A DNA stretch of 64,000 bases, taken from Anagrus nilaparvatae. Its lineage: Eukaryota > Arthropoda > Insecta > Hymenoptera > Mymaridae. Under the pieces are notes generated by a model, which did not search any database, was not told the origin of the DNA, and saw nothing but the letters and a program-made list of their open reading frames with translations. The translations under genes and the position numbers were made by a program. Numbering within the stretch: the stretch's first letter is position 1; each line of letters begins with the position of its first letter. Shown in pieces: positions 37,851 through 50,576 of this stretch. The stretch is taken from contig JAKSXM010000206.1 of the NCBI GenBank assembly GCA_022575985.1, positions 1,364,001-1,428,000 of the forward strand. Direction: 5' to 3'.

Positions 37851-40800
37851 CCCATATAAATTCTCTAAAGCAGTTAAATTTTTTTTTTTAAGACGTTGGA
37901 AATCTTTTGAAATCATTTTAATGACAACAGACCCTTCAAAACTACAAAAAAAAATAGCAAATAATAAATATGAAAAATAAAAACAGATTATAACAGGGAT
38001 TATAAAGTTCATGAATTTATTGTGCTATAATCTCCATAAAAAAAGCTCGTGTATTTATTGTTGAACATATCTCTTTAATCTTATGTCATCGATTTTTTTT
38101 TGATATTCAATCTAATTGTCAATTTTGACAGATGGGCTGTGAGTATATAATTTACAAAAAATTGTTGGACATGCTATTTAAATTAATTGTACTTTTGCCA
38201 TGGGAGATATAATTTGATGTGTGTTTTAGTTGATAGCATATGGACAGGTGTATAAATAAATAATAAAAAAATCAATCATAAAAATACATAGTAACTAAAG
38301 TTTTGACAAATTGTAATTGGTATCAATTTTTTTTCATTATTCATCACTATTGAAATATCATTATTATGTCAATGTGTTTAGTTGTATTTTTATGTGATAT
38401 TCTTATTAATTTAACCAATAAATTGGTTAATTTTAAACTAATAGGTACGTAACAGTGTTTCGCCATAGTGTATTAGTTGGTTTATTTTTAGTTGGTTTTT
38501 TTCAACTTTGATTCAAATTAAATGATAATTTTTTCTGAATCTAATCTCAAATAAAATTCAAAAAGTTAATACTTATAGAGAGGATTTTAGGATATCATAA
38601 TGCCTGATTATTGATAAAAGGTACATTGTTTAAAAAAGGATTTACATTTAAAGTTTTTTAGATAGTGTTCTTTTTGAAATGGACAAAAAAAATTTTAAAA
38701 AACATCGATTTTTAAACGAATTATTAAAATATTCTTCTAAAGCAAATGTATTTTTTGACCAGTTTGTTCTAATTTAACTTGGTCTCTATTGTCATTATTC
38801 CTAAGGTGAACATTCTTTGCAATCTCGAGCTTAAAGGCCACAAAGATAAAAATGGGCAAACTTTTTTCGATCCTTTGAACACGAATATGGGGGGTCCATT
38901 TTACCTGAGGATGATTAGTTTTTGTTACAAATAAGTTATTGCAAAATTGACCAAAAATTAAGATATTTAATTTTCCATGACGAAAAATTTTCGAAATTTC
39001 AAAAAGCATCCGAAAAAACTGCGCCTTCAGGACTCAAAAACACCCTTAGTACCCAAGGTTAATAAAAAAAAAAAAAAAAAAAAATAGTTTCATATTTTGG
39101 CCTGTCAGATAATAAAAATTTCAAAAAAGCTCTAACCTTATTTTTTTTTTAATTTTGTTGATACTTGGTAATTACAAAATTATTACTTTATAGGTTAACG
39201 ATCTTTGTTAGCGTACTAATTTATAATAAGATTATAAAAATAAATAATTCAAGTACACATATAAAGCAATACAATAATTATTAGTCTATAAGGGATTATA
39301 ATTTGACCTGATGACTCAAAGTCCATTTCTGCGTAAAGTACAATACACTTGGGGTTTCAATATTGTAGGGGTTGCAAAGTTTAATCTATTATTATATAGT
39401 TTTGTATACGAAAATATATAAATAAAAAATAATGATACACTTAGTGTTATTTTTGGGAGTGCAAGAGTCTTTCTGACTCAATTTTGTTTTTCTTTATCTG
39501 AAGCGTATTTTATTAATTAAATTATTAAAAAGCTTCTTTTTTTTTGTAAATTTAAAATCTGATTATTTACGAAAAATGCAAAATTGAAGTGTTAAAAAAA
39601 AATACTTGCTATATAAGTTTGTTTATTATCTATAATTGATCCTAAAACTTTTTTGCAAGTATACGATAAAGAAAGTTTTTTTTAAAAAAGTTTTTCTAGC
39701 TTTATTAAATTAAAACTTCCGAAAATAAAATTGAATTTTCTTATTAAAACTCAATTTTTTTGAATTGAAAATTCTATACAATTTCAAATGATTTTGATTA
39801 GTTTCATTTGGAATCAACCCAAGTAATCAGAATAGATCCGAATCTTGATTAAAATTGAGACTAAAATACACATAAAATAAAATTGACTAAATTTATTACA
39901 AAATATAATTTGATTTTTCATTTTTAACTGATAAATTAACAAATCTCTTTCTATATTATTCAAGATTATAGTTTTAGTTATATCTAATAATATGTGCTTA
40001 TATTATAATATAGAGAATATTAAGATGTTTTGGTAATATGTATAATAAAGGGATTATCACGTTCAGAGAACGTGATTTCAATATAATATGGTTGTATAGT
40101 GTAAATATTAATTTATTATTTATTAATATACGAGCGTTTTGCGAGTTGATAAAGTTAGTTGTGTTTCAGAAAATTTGTCAAGATTTGTCAGAAAAATGTA
40201 GTCTTGAGAAATTAATTTACTTTTAGAGGAAAAGATTTTTGAGGAAAGGAAATAATTTTTTTTTTTGCTTTCAGATTTGAGTCGAAAATAGAAAAAATTA
40301 ACGGAATTGAGTGTACGTTTGGCTAGGAAATGACAAAAACTACTTTTTTGGTTAATTTTGAGTACAGAGTTAAATTTTACTAACCAAATACCGCCGGCGC
40401 GGCGTGGCGCGGCTAAAACGTGACTTTCAAATTTTTTAGTATAGAATCATCAGAAATAAAAGCCTTTTTTTAACCTCATTTTTTTGCCAAAATGTGCCAT
40501 TTGCTTATATTTCTGGAACTTATTTGTATTTTTGGCCCAAAATTTATATCCAAGGGTTTTTGAGGCTCTGTAAAAAATAACTCCATTAACAAAAAAATTA
40601 GAATATTTTCGAAAAATTAGTTAATTTTCAAAAAAAATGTAAATATTTCAGAGTATTCTTGATTTTTTTTTGTGAATTCACAAGAAAAAATGATAATTTA
40701 CAATTTTTTTTCGAAAATTTACAAAAATTAGTTGTCAATTTACAAAAAATTATTGCAAATTTACGAATTTTTTCATAAATTCACAAAAAAAAAATTGAGA

Positions 40801-40877
40801 ATTATCGAATTTTTTGTTAATAAACTAAATTTACTTATTCCAAATATGAATATAAAAATATCATCAAACTTAATTAA
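37851..40877. other. Gene-poor AT-rich DNA
   Basis: Several small ORFs (37812-38012, 38737-39009 and 40038-40226) have no family features. Bases 38840-39060 use the same vocabulary as the palindromes (gaacacgaat...gggtcca) and end in a poly-A of about 23 at 39062-39084, so this may be a solo arm. A GC-rich patch gccggcgcggcgtggcgcgg lies at 40393-40412. No host exon was recognised. Confidence 0.5.
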
Positions 40878-43496
40878 TACAAGAAACGAGGTAAAATCTT
40901 GAAGCAGTAATTTGGCCCTGGTAGCAGATACTTGAAGTAAGTTGAATTTTGTTAAGAAAGGTGTCTAGTACCGAAGTAAACAACTTTCGATGGTTGGAAA
41001 AAGGGTTGGGGGCGGGGGGGGGGTGGAACTCAGTGGGGGGTCGGTTGAAAAAAAAAATAACCTAACCAATCAATAAATTACCATATTTTAAGATAAAAAC
41101 ATTGATTGCAATTTTTCATAAAAATGCACCCCTTCCAAGTTATAGCGCAATGAAAAGTATGATTTTTGCCAAAAAAAATTTTTTTTTTTTTCAGTTTTTT
41201 TAATTTTATTTGAAATCTGGTAAAATTACAAAAAATATTATATATTACTAATTTGAAGTATTTTTGCTGACAAAGACAGCGGTTTTTTTTTTTGCGTACG
41301 ATTAATATTAAAGGAGATATGAGAAGGCAAAGATGGTTGTTTAACGAAAAATGAAGAAACCAGATCGTTCTGGCGTAAATATCTGGAAAAATATTACTTT
41401 TACTAAAAAAACGATGAATATCGTTTTGCAAGAAGACAAAATTGGGAAAATTTTGAGACTAACCAGAACCGTTTAAAGTAAGCAGAAAAAAAGTTATGGA
41501 CAAAATAATTTTTTTTCCAAAATTTTTCATGCCAATTTTTTAGCGCCATCTGGGCTAAGATGCTTGAAAAAAAAAAATCCTTTGATGAAAAGTCAGAACA
41601 CTTGTTTCTAAATATGTCCAGCCATTTTTGGCCCTATCGGGTCATTATTGTTTATGTTTTGGCCTGATAAAGTTGGGTAAAATCGTGTATTTTTTAATAC
41701 ATTTTCAGTTTTTGGCCAACAGCGTGAACATTTTTTATTTTAAACAGCCAAACTTTTTAGCATTTATTCGAAGTTACTTGTATTTCAAATTTTTGTCATA
41801 ATGTTTCATCTGTAAGCAGTTTTGCCTATTTAAAATTGCCTATTTTATGTTTATGACGGTAAATGCTCTTTTTTTTCGGGCGAAATTAAAAAAAAATGGC
41901 CGATCCAATTGAAATGTTGCATATGACATAAAATTTTGGCGATAACCTTAGCTTTGAAATGGTTCATTGTACATCTCGTTATCATTAGCCAAAAAAAAGT
42001 TATGGCCAAAAATCCTTTTTTTTCAGCAATTACATAAAATTTTTATAGTTAATCCATTGAGTCTCTCTATTTTTAAGTGTTATGAAAATTTTTCGTACAG
42101 TACCGTATGTTTATATGATAAGTCAATTAAATGCTGCTGTCAAATTTCAAATTTCGACTTTTGACAGCAGTCAAATAGCCGTCAAACCAAAAGTAAGTTA
42201 AAAAAAAGGTACAAAAATCAATGATTTGTGTATTTTTTGTATGAATTTTAAATTTTATGGCAAATAAAAACGTAAACAATAATTACCCGATAGGGCCAAA
42301 AATGACTGGACATATTTTGGAACAAGTGTTCTGACTTTTCGTCAGAGGATTTTTTTTTTCAAGCACCTCAGCCTAGATGGCGCTAAAAAATGGGCATGAA
42401 AAAAATTGGAAAAAAGTTTGTTGAAGAAATTTTTAAAGCTTTAAGGGACTCCAAAAAAAAAATTTTTGAAAAAAAAAAGCGCGGGTACCAGAGAAACCTG
42501 CCGTAAGGACTAAAATTTATTGAAAATATAAATTTAAACATGTTTCATGTTCGTTATTGAGTTCATCGGCCTTTGTCTAATAGAACAATAAGATCTCTCT
42601 TTCTCTCTCTTGTTCTATTTCTATTTCAAGAAATCATAAGAAACTCATTCGACTCATGGAATTTCGGTATGTTATTTTTCTAGACTAAAAAATCGCTATT
42701 TTTTATGCTTACATTGTAAGATTTAAAAACAAATTTTAATTACGACTTTTTTCAATTTTTTTTACATTTTGGGGTAGTTTTCACCACCAGGGTTGCAAAT
42801 TGTTACTTTTCCGGCTCTAAATCGAAAAGTGGCAAAAACAAATTTTAATAACGTTTTTTTCATTTCTTAAAATTTAGGGGTAGTTTTAACCCCCCCCCCC
42901 CCCCCCCCCTAGGGAGGGGTTGAATTAGTTTCATAATAGTAAATATATGGGAAAATATTTTCAAAAAATTCCAAATACAAAAAAAATAATCTGAGGTCAT
43001 GTTTTTTGTATTTTTTCTTATTCTGGGGGTAGTTTTAACCCCCCCTATTATTAAACCTTATATCTCAATTTCCGGACATAATAAAAAAAAAAATCTTTAT
43101 TAATTTTTCTGAAAAAATGGCATTTATTTGATAATTTTAGCTTAATTTCCAAAATATTGAAAAACAAACCCTAAAAAAGGGTAGTTTTTACTGTTTACAG
43201 GGTGTTTGAAATATTTCTGACATTAAAATCGTAATCAATGACCCGAAAAACCCCCTGATACCTATTTTCACCAACATTCATTTAATATTGCCCGAGATAT
43301 TAAATATTTATTAATTTTTGGCCAAAAAAAACAGTTTTGCCAATTTTTACCACGTTTCGGACCAACTCCAACCAACCAAACTTGTTTACTTCTGAACTAG
43401 ACACCTTTCTTGACAAATTGCAAAAAGTTTCAAGTTGATCCGACTAGGGCCTAATTACTGCTTCATTTTACAAAAAAATTTACCTCCTTTCCTGTA
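40878..43496. mobile_element. 2.6-kb fold-back element with TTAA target duplication
   Basis: TTAA at 40874-40877 and 43497-43500 flank ends TACAAGAAACGAGGTAAA and TACAGGAAAGGAGGTAAA, which match at 16 of 18 positions. The outer arms (to about 41020 and from about 43350) and the central arms (41500-41690 with 42270-42440, containing ccctatcggg(t) and tagcgccatctgggct) pair clearly. The zones between pair less well and contain a C20 run at 42890-42909. The TTAA target points to piggyBac-like mobilisation. No transposase ORF was seen. Confidence 0.8.
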
Positions 43497-43500
43497 TTAA

Positions 43501-44360
43501 ATCTAGAGATTGAAAATTTTATATATAAGAGTTGCAAGGGATAAAAAATCATAGTTTGGAGAATTATACCAACTTTATTATAAAATAAAATTACTAGTTT
43601 TTCTTTTCTATTCCTTGATTAATTTTTTTGAAAATTCTTTATGTTCAAATTTGAAGTCTTCTGAGAACAAAAAACCCCTGGTAGTTGTAGACTAAAAATA
43701 AAGCATTTGAAATAATTTTTTTACCCCTTCTTTCCCTTAGTTTATACTATTTTCTATTGTAGGTAGATTAAATTTTATGATACCTAGGGATCATCGATTT
43801 GTAATTAGCAACCTCAAAAAATATATAAATTTGGATGAATTAGGATATAAATTTTGAGCCAAAAATACAATTTGGCCGAAAAACGAAATAAAAAAGGCTT
43901 GTTTATGAAGATTCTACCTTCTCTATATCTTTTCGGAAAGTTTTGTATAAACTAATTATAACTTTGATCTTTAGAAAAAATTAACGGGCACGAATGCTTT
44001 ATAACAAGTTTCCCATAAACGCTTCTAAAATAAGGAAAAAAACTAAATAATTAAATAATTCCTAAGTTTTTGCCCGGAAATCATTATTACTCTCAATTTT
44101 TTATAAAATTTTAACCTGAAAAAATTCAAATGGCATATTTTGGTCGTGCCGCCCCGGTGGGAATCGATTAAAGTGGTTAAAATAAAAAATTTGTAGAGTT
44201 ATACTCGAGGTTGTACTGGTTGTTATTAACTTATTCAAACCAAATATGAAAAAAAAATTTTTGGGGTTTAAGTCATTTAATGAAAATCAGAAGCATATCC
44301 TAAAAATCAAAACGCTAAAGATTAAATACGAAAACTAATATATGTAAACTCTGCTTGAAG
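43501..44360. other. AT-rich DNA, nothing recognised
   Basis: No supported gene. Short phrases recall the palindromic families but no arm pairing was found. Confidence 0.45.
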
Positions 44361-44690
44361 TTTTATTTATTTATTTATTTATTTAGACCATAATTACTTA
44401 CTGAGTATTTACATAAAAGTTAAGATATATAATATATACAAAACGATACATAGATTTTCCGTAAAGTAGCCCCTGTTTTAAGTAAAGTAAATTCATAAAA
44501 GTAATCCCACCGATGTTAAAATTTTGCTGGATAAGAGAAAAAATAGGAAAGTACTATTAATTAAATTTTTTGATTTTCCGAATCATTTCACGGTCCTAAA
44601 AAGTTCGCAAGTCGAGGAATTACTTTGTTTCTAAGCATTTGCTTATGTAAATTTATTAATAAAAATCCATTTTTGTGTATTAATGTTCAT
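44361..44690 (-). repeat. Probable LINE 3' end, minus strand, with (AAAT)n tail
   Basis: On the minus strand the block ends in an AAAT repeat tract (plus-strand tttatttattta at 44361-44384). This is the same type of tail as on the LINE fragments at 14388 and 14806. The adjoining sequence has no recognisable protein. Assignment rests on the tail only. Confidence 0.4.
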
Positions 44691-44691
44691 T

Positions 44692-44895
44692 TCTCTACTT
44701 GCGGACAATAATGACTATATTCCAGTTTTGAGAGGCCGTCATTATTGCCCTAAATAGAGAAAAAACATTCTGAAACTCGTGTTAGAAATGTTTATTATAC
44801 TAAATGCGACTACAGTCCCTCGGCGCTACGCGCCTCGGGCCTATAATCCGTCGCATTTACCAAAATAAACTTTTCTAAAACCCGTTTAAGAATGT
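44692..44895. mobile_element. Two adjacent small palindromes (MITE-like)
   Basis: 44693-44760 folds (ctctacttgcggacaataatgac with gtcattattgccctaaatagag). Next to it, 44765-44895 folds (acattctgaaactcgtgttag...aaatgcgac with gtcgcattt...acccgtttaagaatgt). The loop of the second holds the GC-rich hairpin ctcggcgctacgcgcctcgg. No target duplication was determined. Confidence 0.7.
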
Positions 44896-45544
44896 AGTAT
44901 TCACCGGTTAATATTGGTTAAAAAAATAAGTGAACTGTCTCTTTCCGCGCGGACTTATTACAAAACATTCTTCAAGGTATAATTAGAAAACAATAGTAGA
45001 CCCCGGGGGTGCTAGTTGACTTATTTTTTCAGAATCAGAAAAAATAAAACCAAATGATTCCCAATTTAGAAAAACCTTGTAAAGTTTACTAAATATCAAT
45101 CCTGAAAATTTTCCTTCAAAGGAAATATTTTATATTTTATGAATAATTTTTAATATTATCGCTAACAATATCCACTTGATATTGATCCCAAAAAAAGTGA
45201 TTTTAAAAAATACCAAACATTAAATAAAAATTTCTGCAGAATAAAAAAAAATTAACTTTACTTTTTAGATTTTATTTTCTTCAAGCTACCCGCGAGAAAT
45301 TTCTTCGAGTTACCCGCGGAGAAAAAAAATGCAGCGGTTCTCAATGCTCGTAGAGGATCACATAACTTAAATTTATAATAATAAAAATATTAGTTTTTTG
45401 CTAGAAAAAAAGTATTTTTATTAATTAAAAATTATTATTATATAATTAAAAACTAATTTTCTCAAGCAAACATAAATATTTATTAATAAATAAAGAAAAA
45501 TGTTAATATCGAAAAGTTTCGAATAAGAACTAAATAAGAAAGTT

Positions 45545-46510
45545 ATTGTATTTTATTAGCTTAAAAGTTTTTCCGGTTATTCCAAATGATTTTTTTCGAA
45601 TAATAAACAAATAAACTTGAAGAGGAAACAGGTTTGGAAAAGATTGATGGATTTTAAGGGGCATTTGCATCGAGTTATCCGAGCGCAGCGGCGGGTTGCG
45701 CGGGGACTCTAGTACAATATTTTTATTTTCATTAGCTGAAAAGTTTTTCCGGTTATTTTAAATGATTTTTTTCAAATAATAAACAATTTAACTTGAAGGG
45801 AAAACTGGTTTGGAAAAGATTGATGGATTTTAAGGGGCATTTGCATCGAGTTTACCGAGCGCAGCGGCGGGTTGCGCGGGAGATACTGGTGCAATATTTT
45901 TATTTTCATTAACTGAAAGGTTTTTCCGGATTTTCAAAATGGTTTTTTCTGGTATACCAATACATTTTTTTGAAGGAGAAACTGGTTTGAAAAAGATTGA
46001 TGGATTTGAAGAGCATTTGCATCGAGTTTTCCGAGAGCAGCGGCGGGTTGCGCGGGGGACTCTAGCACAATATTTGTATTTTAATTAGCTGAAAAGTTTT
46101 TCCGGTTATTCTAAATAATTTTTTTCAAATAATAAACAAATAAACTTGAAGGGAAAACTGGTTTGAAAAAGATTGATGGATTTTAAGGGGCATTTGCATC
46201 GAGTTTTCCGAGAGCAGCGGCGGGTTGCGCGGGGGACTCTAGCACAATATTTGTATTTTAATTAGCTTAAAGGTTTTTCCGGTTATTCTAAATAATTTTT
46301 TTCAAATAATAAACAAATAAACTTGAAGGGGAAACAGGTTTGGAAAAGATTGATGGATTTTAAGGGGCATTTGCATCGAGTTTTCCGAGCGCATCGGCGG
46401 GTAGCGCGGGGAACTCTAGCACAATATTTGTATTTTAATTAGCTTGAAGGTTTTTCCGATTGTTCTAAATGATTTTTTTCGAATAATAAACAAATTATCT
46501 TGAAGGGGAA
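45545..46510. repeat. 177-bp tandem satellite, about 5.4 copies
   Basis: The anchor cttgaag(g/a)gg lies at 45616, 45792, about 45968, 46145, 46322 and 46499, so the period is 176-177. Each unit combines gattgatggattttaagggg, a GC-rich core gagcgcagcggcgggttgcgcg, and an AT-rich part (gtttttccggttattctaaat). Copies differ by point changes and small indels. The period is close to one nucleosome repeat. A related short phrase occurs just upstream at 45300-45345. Confidence 0.93.
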
Positions 46511-47224
46511 AAATTAAGTGCATATATTATTTTTTATAAAAATAAATTAAATTATATTGAAGAAATGGTATACGTTTAATCATTCATAAAATTTATTCCT
46601 TTAAAAGTTATATTTTATCCTTATAAATATCTAAATATGTATAGGTATACTATACTTATACTTAGCTGTATTATGTTTAAAAGATTAAATATTTAAAGTA
46701 AATTTAAGATAAGGCGTATTTGGTGTCTTTATATTATAGTATTACCAAAGCAGATATATTACTTAGCTTTTTAGAGAGCTTTTTAAATTATTTACAATAT
46801 TCTTGATAGTTAGATTTATTAAAAATTAAGAGGATTTATATACCTACAGTTTTTAGTTTTCAGAAATCGAACCTATTCCTAATTGAGATCAACGGATAAA
46901 TAATTTATAGTATAATTTTATTCAAATTATAAAATGACGGATTTAAATTTTTAAAAAGTATAATCTTTGCAGCCATAAAATATCAAAATAAAAATATATT
47001 TTAAAAAAATGTTACAAAAATAGACAAGAAAAGCTGATTATCTTTTTGTTGTTCATAGGATAAATCGTTAAATTTTTGTTTAAAAAAAATTTTGGAGTGG
47101 GCAAAAATCCCTCGAAAAATCCCGACATTTAGAGCATCGTCTAGCAATCAGAAAAAATTTTTCTAAAAAATTCATTACGATTTTATCGATGTTTTAATCG
47201 ATTTAATAAAAAATTTAAAAGAAA
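46511..47224. other. AT-rich DNA, nothing recognised
   Basis: No ORF, repeat or exon that I can support. Confidence 0.45.
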
Positions 47225-48335
47225 AAAGCCTTTATGGGATTCTACACTACAGCTGAGATCAAGTTGGATCGAAGGTTTGCAGAAATTGGTGTAAACTATT
47301 TTTTTCTGAAAGTGCAACTAGAAAAATAAGTCCTCCTACCCAATTTTAGCTTTCTACGTCCAATTCTCAATATTTGGCAGCCATTTAAGTGTTTTTAGAA
47401 TTTTATGATAATTTAACTCAAAATTTTCTTAGCTTATTGCCAATGCTGAGTTTTATAATAAAAATGTTTTCCTTTAAATTATTTATACGAAATTTCTTGA
47501 TTCTAAATTTTTTTGGATTACACATGATTCTTAATATACGAAAGAATCATTGTTTTACAATTTTGACTTTCGCATTTTCTGGAAAATCACGTGACTAAAT
47601 TGACCAAAATTTTATGTTCCTGGGTAATTTTACATATAGGCATATAAATTTTGTTAATCTTTAAAAGCATTGTGAATTTTTATTAAAAAATGGAAAATTA
47701 TGACTTTAAACTTTAAGCTTTATGCCAAAATATTTTACTAAAATTTAAATGCCTATGTGAAATTCTCCAAGGAATCCAAATTTTTGGTCCGGTTTTTAAT
47801 TGGTGACGTGAATTAGCGGGAAACACAAAAGTCAATTTGAAAAAGTAGAATCGTTTAGAATAACGTATACAATACGGATTTTTTTAGTGAGAGAAAATAG
47901 ATTATAAAACAAGAAATGTTAGTCCAATCAGTAGAAAGTCGATTCTGCACTTTATTTTAAGATATGTAAGCTTAAGTCAAAATTGTAAAATAATGATATT
48001 TTGTACATAGCAGTGCAGATTAAATTTTAAACCTCGAAACCGAATTTTTTTTGAAAACTTGAAAAGAAAATATTTTTTACCGCAAATAAGCACTTGACAG
48101 TAAAAATAAGAGTATTTTGAGTTAATACATTTACTGCGGCATAGAAGAAATGCGCCCATGATCCCATGTATTTTAAATTGAGTCACGTGACCTGCCGCAT
48201 TAATTTACCAAAGTAAGCCAAAGATACAAAAACGGCTGCCTAAAATTGGTAGAGAGGCCTTATTTTTAATTGTCATTTTGCAAAAAAATAATTTGGACCG
48301 ATTCCCGGTCTTGGACCCAGTTGGCGTAGAATTTC
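47225..48335. mobile_element. About 1.1-kb diverged palindrome
   Basis: Arms pair in several blocks: 47321-47350 (ataagtcctcctacccaatttta) with 48240-48272, 47370-47500 with 48050-48185, and 47591-47645 (gtgactaaattgaccaaaat) with 47748-47806. Divergence is higher than in the other palindromes, so this copy is older. The outer limits are approximate. ORFs at 47389-47598 and 47977-48186 are mirror readings of the arms. Confidence 0.75.
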
Positions 48336-49876
48336 TTTTTTACAACTCTACAAAAATAATATAAAAACTTTTTTTTTTACTTTCAGAACATTAGGTATTG
48401 GGGTAAAAATTAATTTATCTGGATGGATTTATTATATTATTGCATTTTTTATCAATTATATGTGTAAAATTAATTAAGTTCGCTACTTTGTGAAACACAT
48501 TGAAATTTTTCTATTTACTGAATCAAAAATTTTCCTATACTTGTTGCATTTGCTCGTGCATACAACTGCATGCAAGATCATAACAAATATTAAGTCCCTT
48601 GTTTAAATCTCGGTTTAAGTATTGTAATAGCTGTAAAAAAGTAGTCTGTCTTCTACGATTTATAGATTTATCTGTTTTTTAAGAGTGAAATTTAGAGTTT
48701 AAAAAAATAGTTCATGAAAAATAGTATATTTTTATCCTAGGCCGCAAAAATAAATTTTAAACTCTTTTTTTAAACTCGGCTTCGCCTCGGATTGCAATTT
48801 ACATGCGATTTGGGCTATTCTTTTGTTACGGCCGAGGCCAAAACATTATTTTTCTTCGTCAGTGGCCTCAGTGGCTAGAAAACACGTATTTTCGAATTGC
48901 GCTGCAACCGGGAAATACGTGCTTTCTGGCCACTGACAAGAAAAAAATGTTCCCACATAGGTTTTATAATAAAAAATTATATTTTATTTTAGAAGTTTTT
49001 TATCTTGTGACAATAATTTTCTTTTTATTATCAAGCCAAAGCGTTAGCTTTGGATTTATGGGATTGAGGGGGGGCGGTCACGCGACCCTCCATCGCAAGC
49101 AAAAGCTAGCTTTGCTTATATATATCTCTTTTTTTTCTCTCACTCTATATTCCTTGCTTCTAAGTGAGAGGGACATATTTTTACATATAACTCACGATCG
49201 GAGAAGGCTGAGATATCGAAATATCGAAATTTTGGTTTGACTTACGTTTTTTTAATCGCATTTTTGCGATTTATCGCATTTTTCATCTGACTTACGTTTT
49301 TTATATCGCATTTATGCGATCTATCGCAGGGAATATCGAAATCTCGATTTACTGCGATTAATTAAAGGGAATCTTTTCAATTTTTTGATCCAGTAGTTAT
49401 AAGTAAAGAAGAGGTATCCTGATAATTTTTAATAAAAATATATCATTACATTATATTTAAATTATAAGGAAAGGGGACTTTTATTCTTTTCTGTTATTAG
49501 GTAATAATAACGCAAGAGTTAGTATACATATAATATTGGTACATGAATTCCTTAAAATATTTTGAATTTTGTATATCCAAATGTATCAGGAGAACATGAA
49601 TAAAAATAGATATTTAAAAACGGGCCCGTACAGTCGTAAAATAAAAAAAAAATCACAGCTGCTAATAGTATAGATATAATTATGTAAATAAAATTCTCGC
49701 CGTGATACCGGAGACGCGTATACACTCGCATACATATAAACTCATATTGAATATTTGTCATTGCTTGAGGAATCTTAGTGCCCATAATTTGGCAGCGTTT
49801 TTTATTCATTATTTATAGTTTTATTAATTGCTTCACATTGTTTTTTTTTTTAACCTTGCGACTGTTATGATATCTT
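48336..49876. other. Repeat relics between palindromes
   Basis: 48770-48840 is a relic also seen at 33318-33370. 48841-48953 is a short fold-back (cattatttttcttcgtcagtggcc with ggccactgacaagaaaaaaatg). 49241-49330 holds two direct copies of about 50 bases (gacttacgtttttt...atcgcat(t/a)t(t)tgcgat...tatcgca), each with an internal hairpin. Plus-strand ORF 48803-49240 runs through these relics and has no family features. Confidence 0.55.
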
Positions 49877-49878
49877 TA

Positions 49879-50574
49879 CTTACTTTACCTACTTTTGAAA
49901 AAGTATAATATTTTATGGGATTGACACTATATTTTCCTTGCGAATTTTCTGTTATATTTTTTTAAGGATACTTTTTCAAATTAGGCTAAAGAATTTATTG
50001 ATATCTAGAATTAGCCTGGGATGTCTATATATTTTTTTTTAATATATTTTTTCAAATAAGTCTAAAGAATTTATTGATATCTTGGATTAGCCTGGGATTC
50101 CTAAGATTTTTTTATACATTAGACATCTCAAATTTACATTACACCTTTTGTTGCTTTTTTTCTATCCCTGCCGGATACGTAAGGCAATAATTAAATTATG
50201 CAATAATTAATATTATCAAAATGCTAACTAAACTAACTTAAAAATTATTTTTTTTATTGAAAATATTGGCTTACAGACCCGGCAGGGATAGAAAAAAAGC
50301 AACAAAAGGTGTAATGTAAATTTGAGATGTCTAATGTATAAAAAAATCTTAGGAATCCCAGGCTAATCCAAGATATCAATAAATTCTTTAGACTTATTTG
50401 AAAAAATATATTAAAAAAAAATATATAGACATCCCAGGCTAATTCTAGATATCAATAAATTCTTTAGCCTAATTTGAAAAAGTATCCTTAAAAAAATATA
50501 ACAGAAAATTCGCAAGGAAAATATAGTGTCAATCCCATAAAATATTATACTTTTTCAAAAGTAGGTAAAGTAAG
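49879..50574. mobile_element. 696-bp near-perfect palindrome flanked by TA
   Basis: The ends are cttactttacctacttttg and its complement, with TA at 49877-49878 and 50575-50576. Arms of about 295 bases (49879-50175 and 50277-50574) are almost identical, so the insertion is recent or the arms are being homogenised. A spacer of about 100 bases lies between. Each arm holds two direct copies of an approximately 80-base unit (ctaaagaatttattgatatct...ttagcctggga). A TA target suggests Tc1/mariner-type mobilisation. Non-coding. Confidence 0.88.
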
Positions 50575-50576
50575 TA

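Noticed and set aside
48803..49240. 145-codon plus-strand ORF
   Set aside because: Runs through two repeat relics and a fold-back; composition shifts along it and no protein family is evident.
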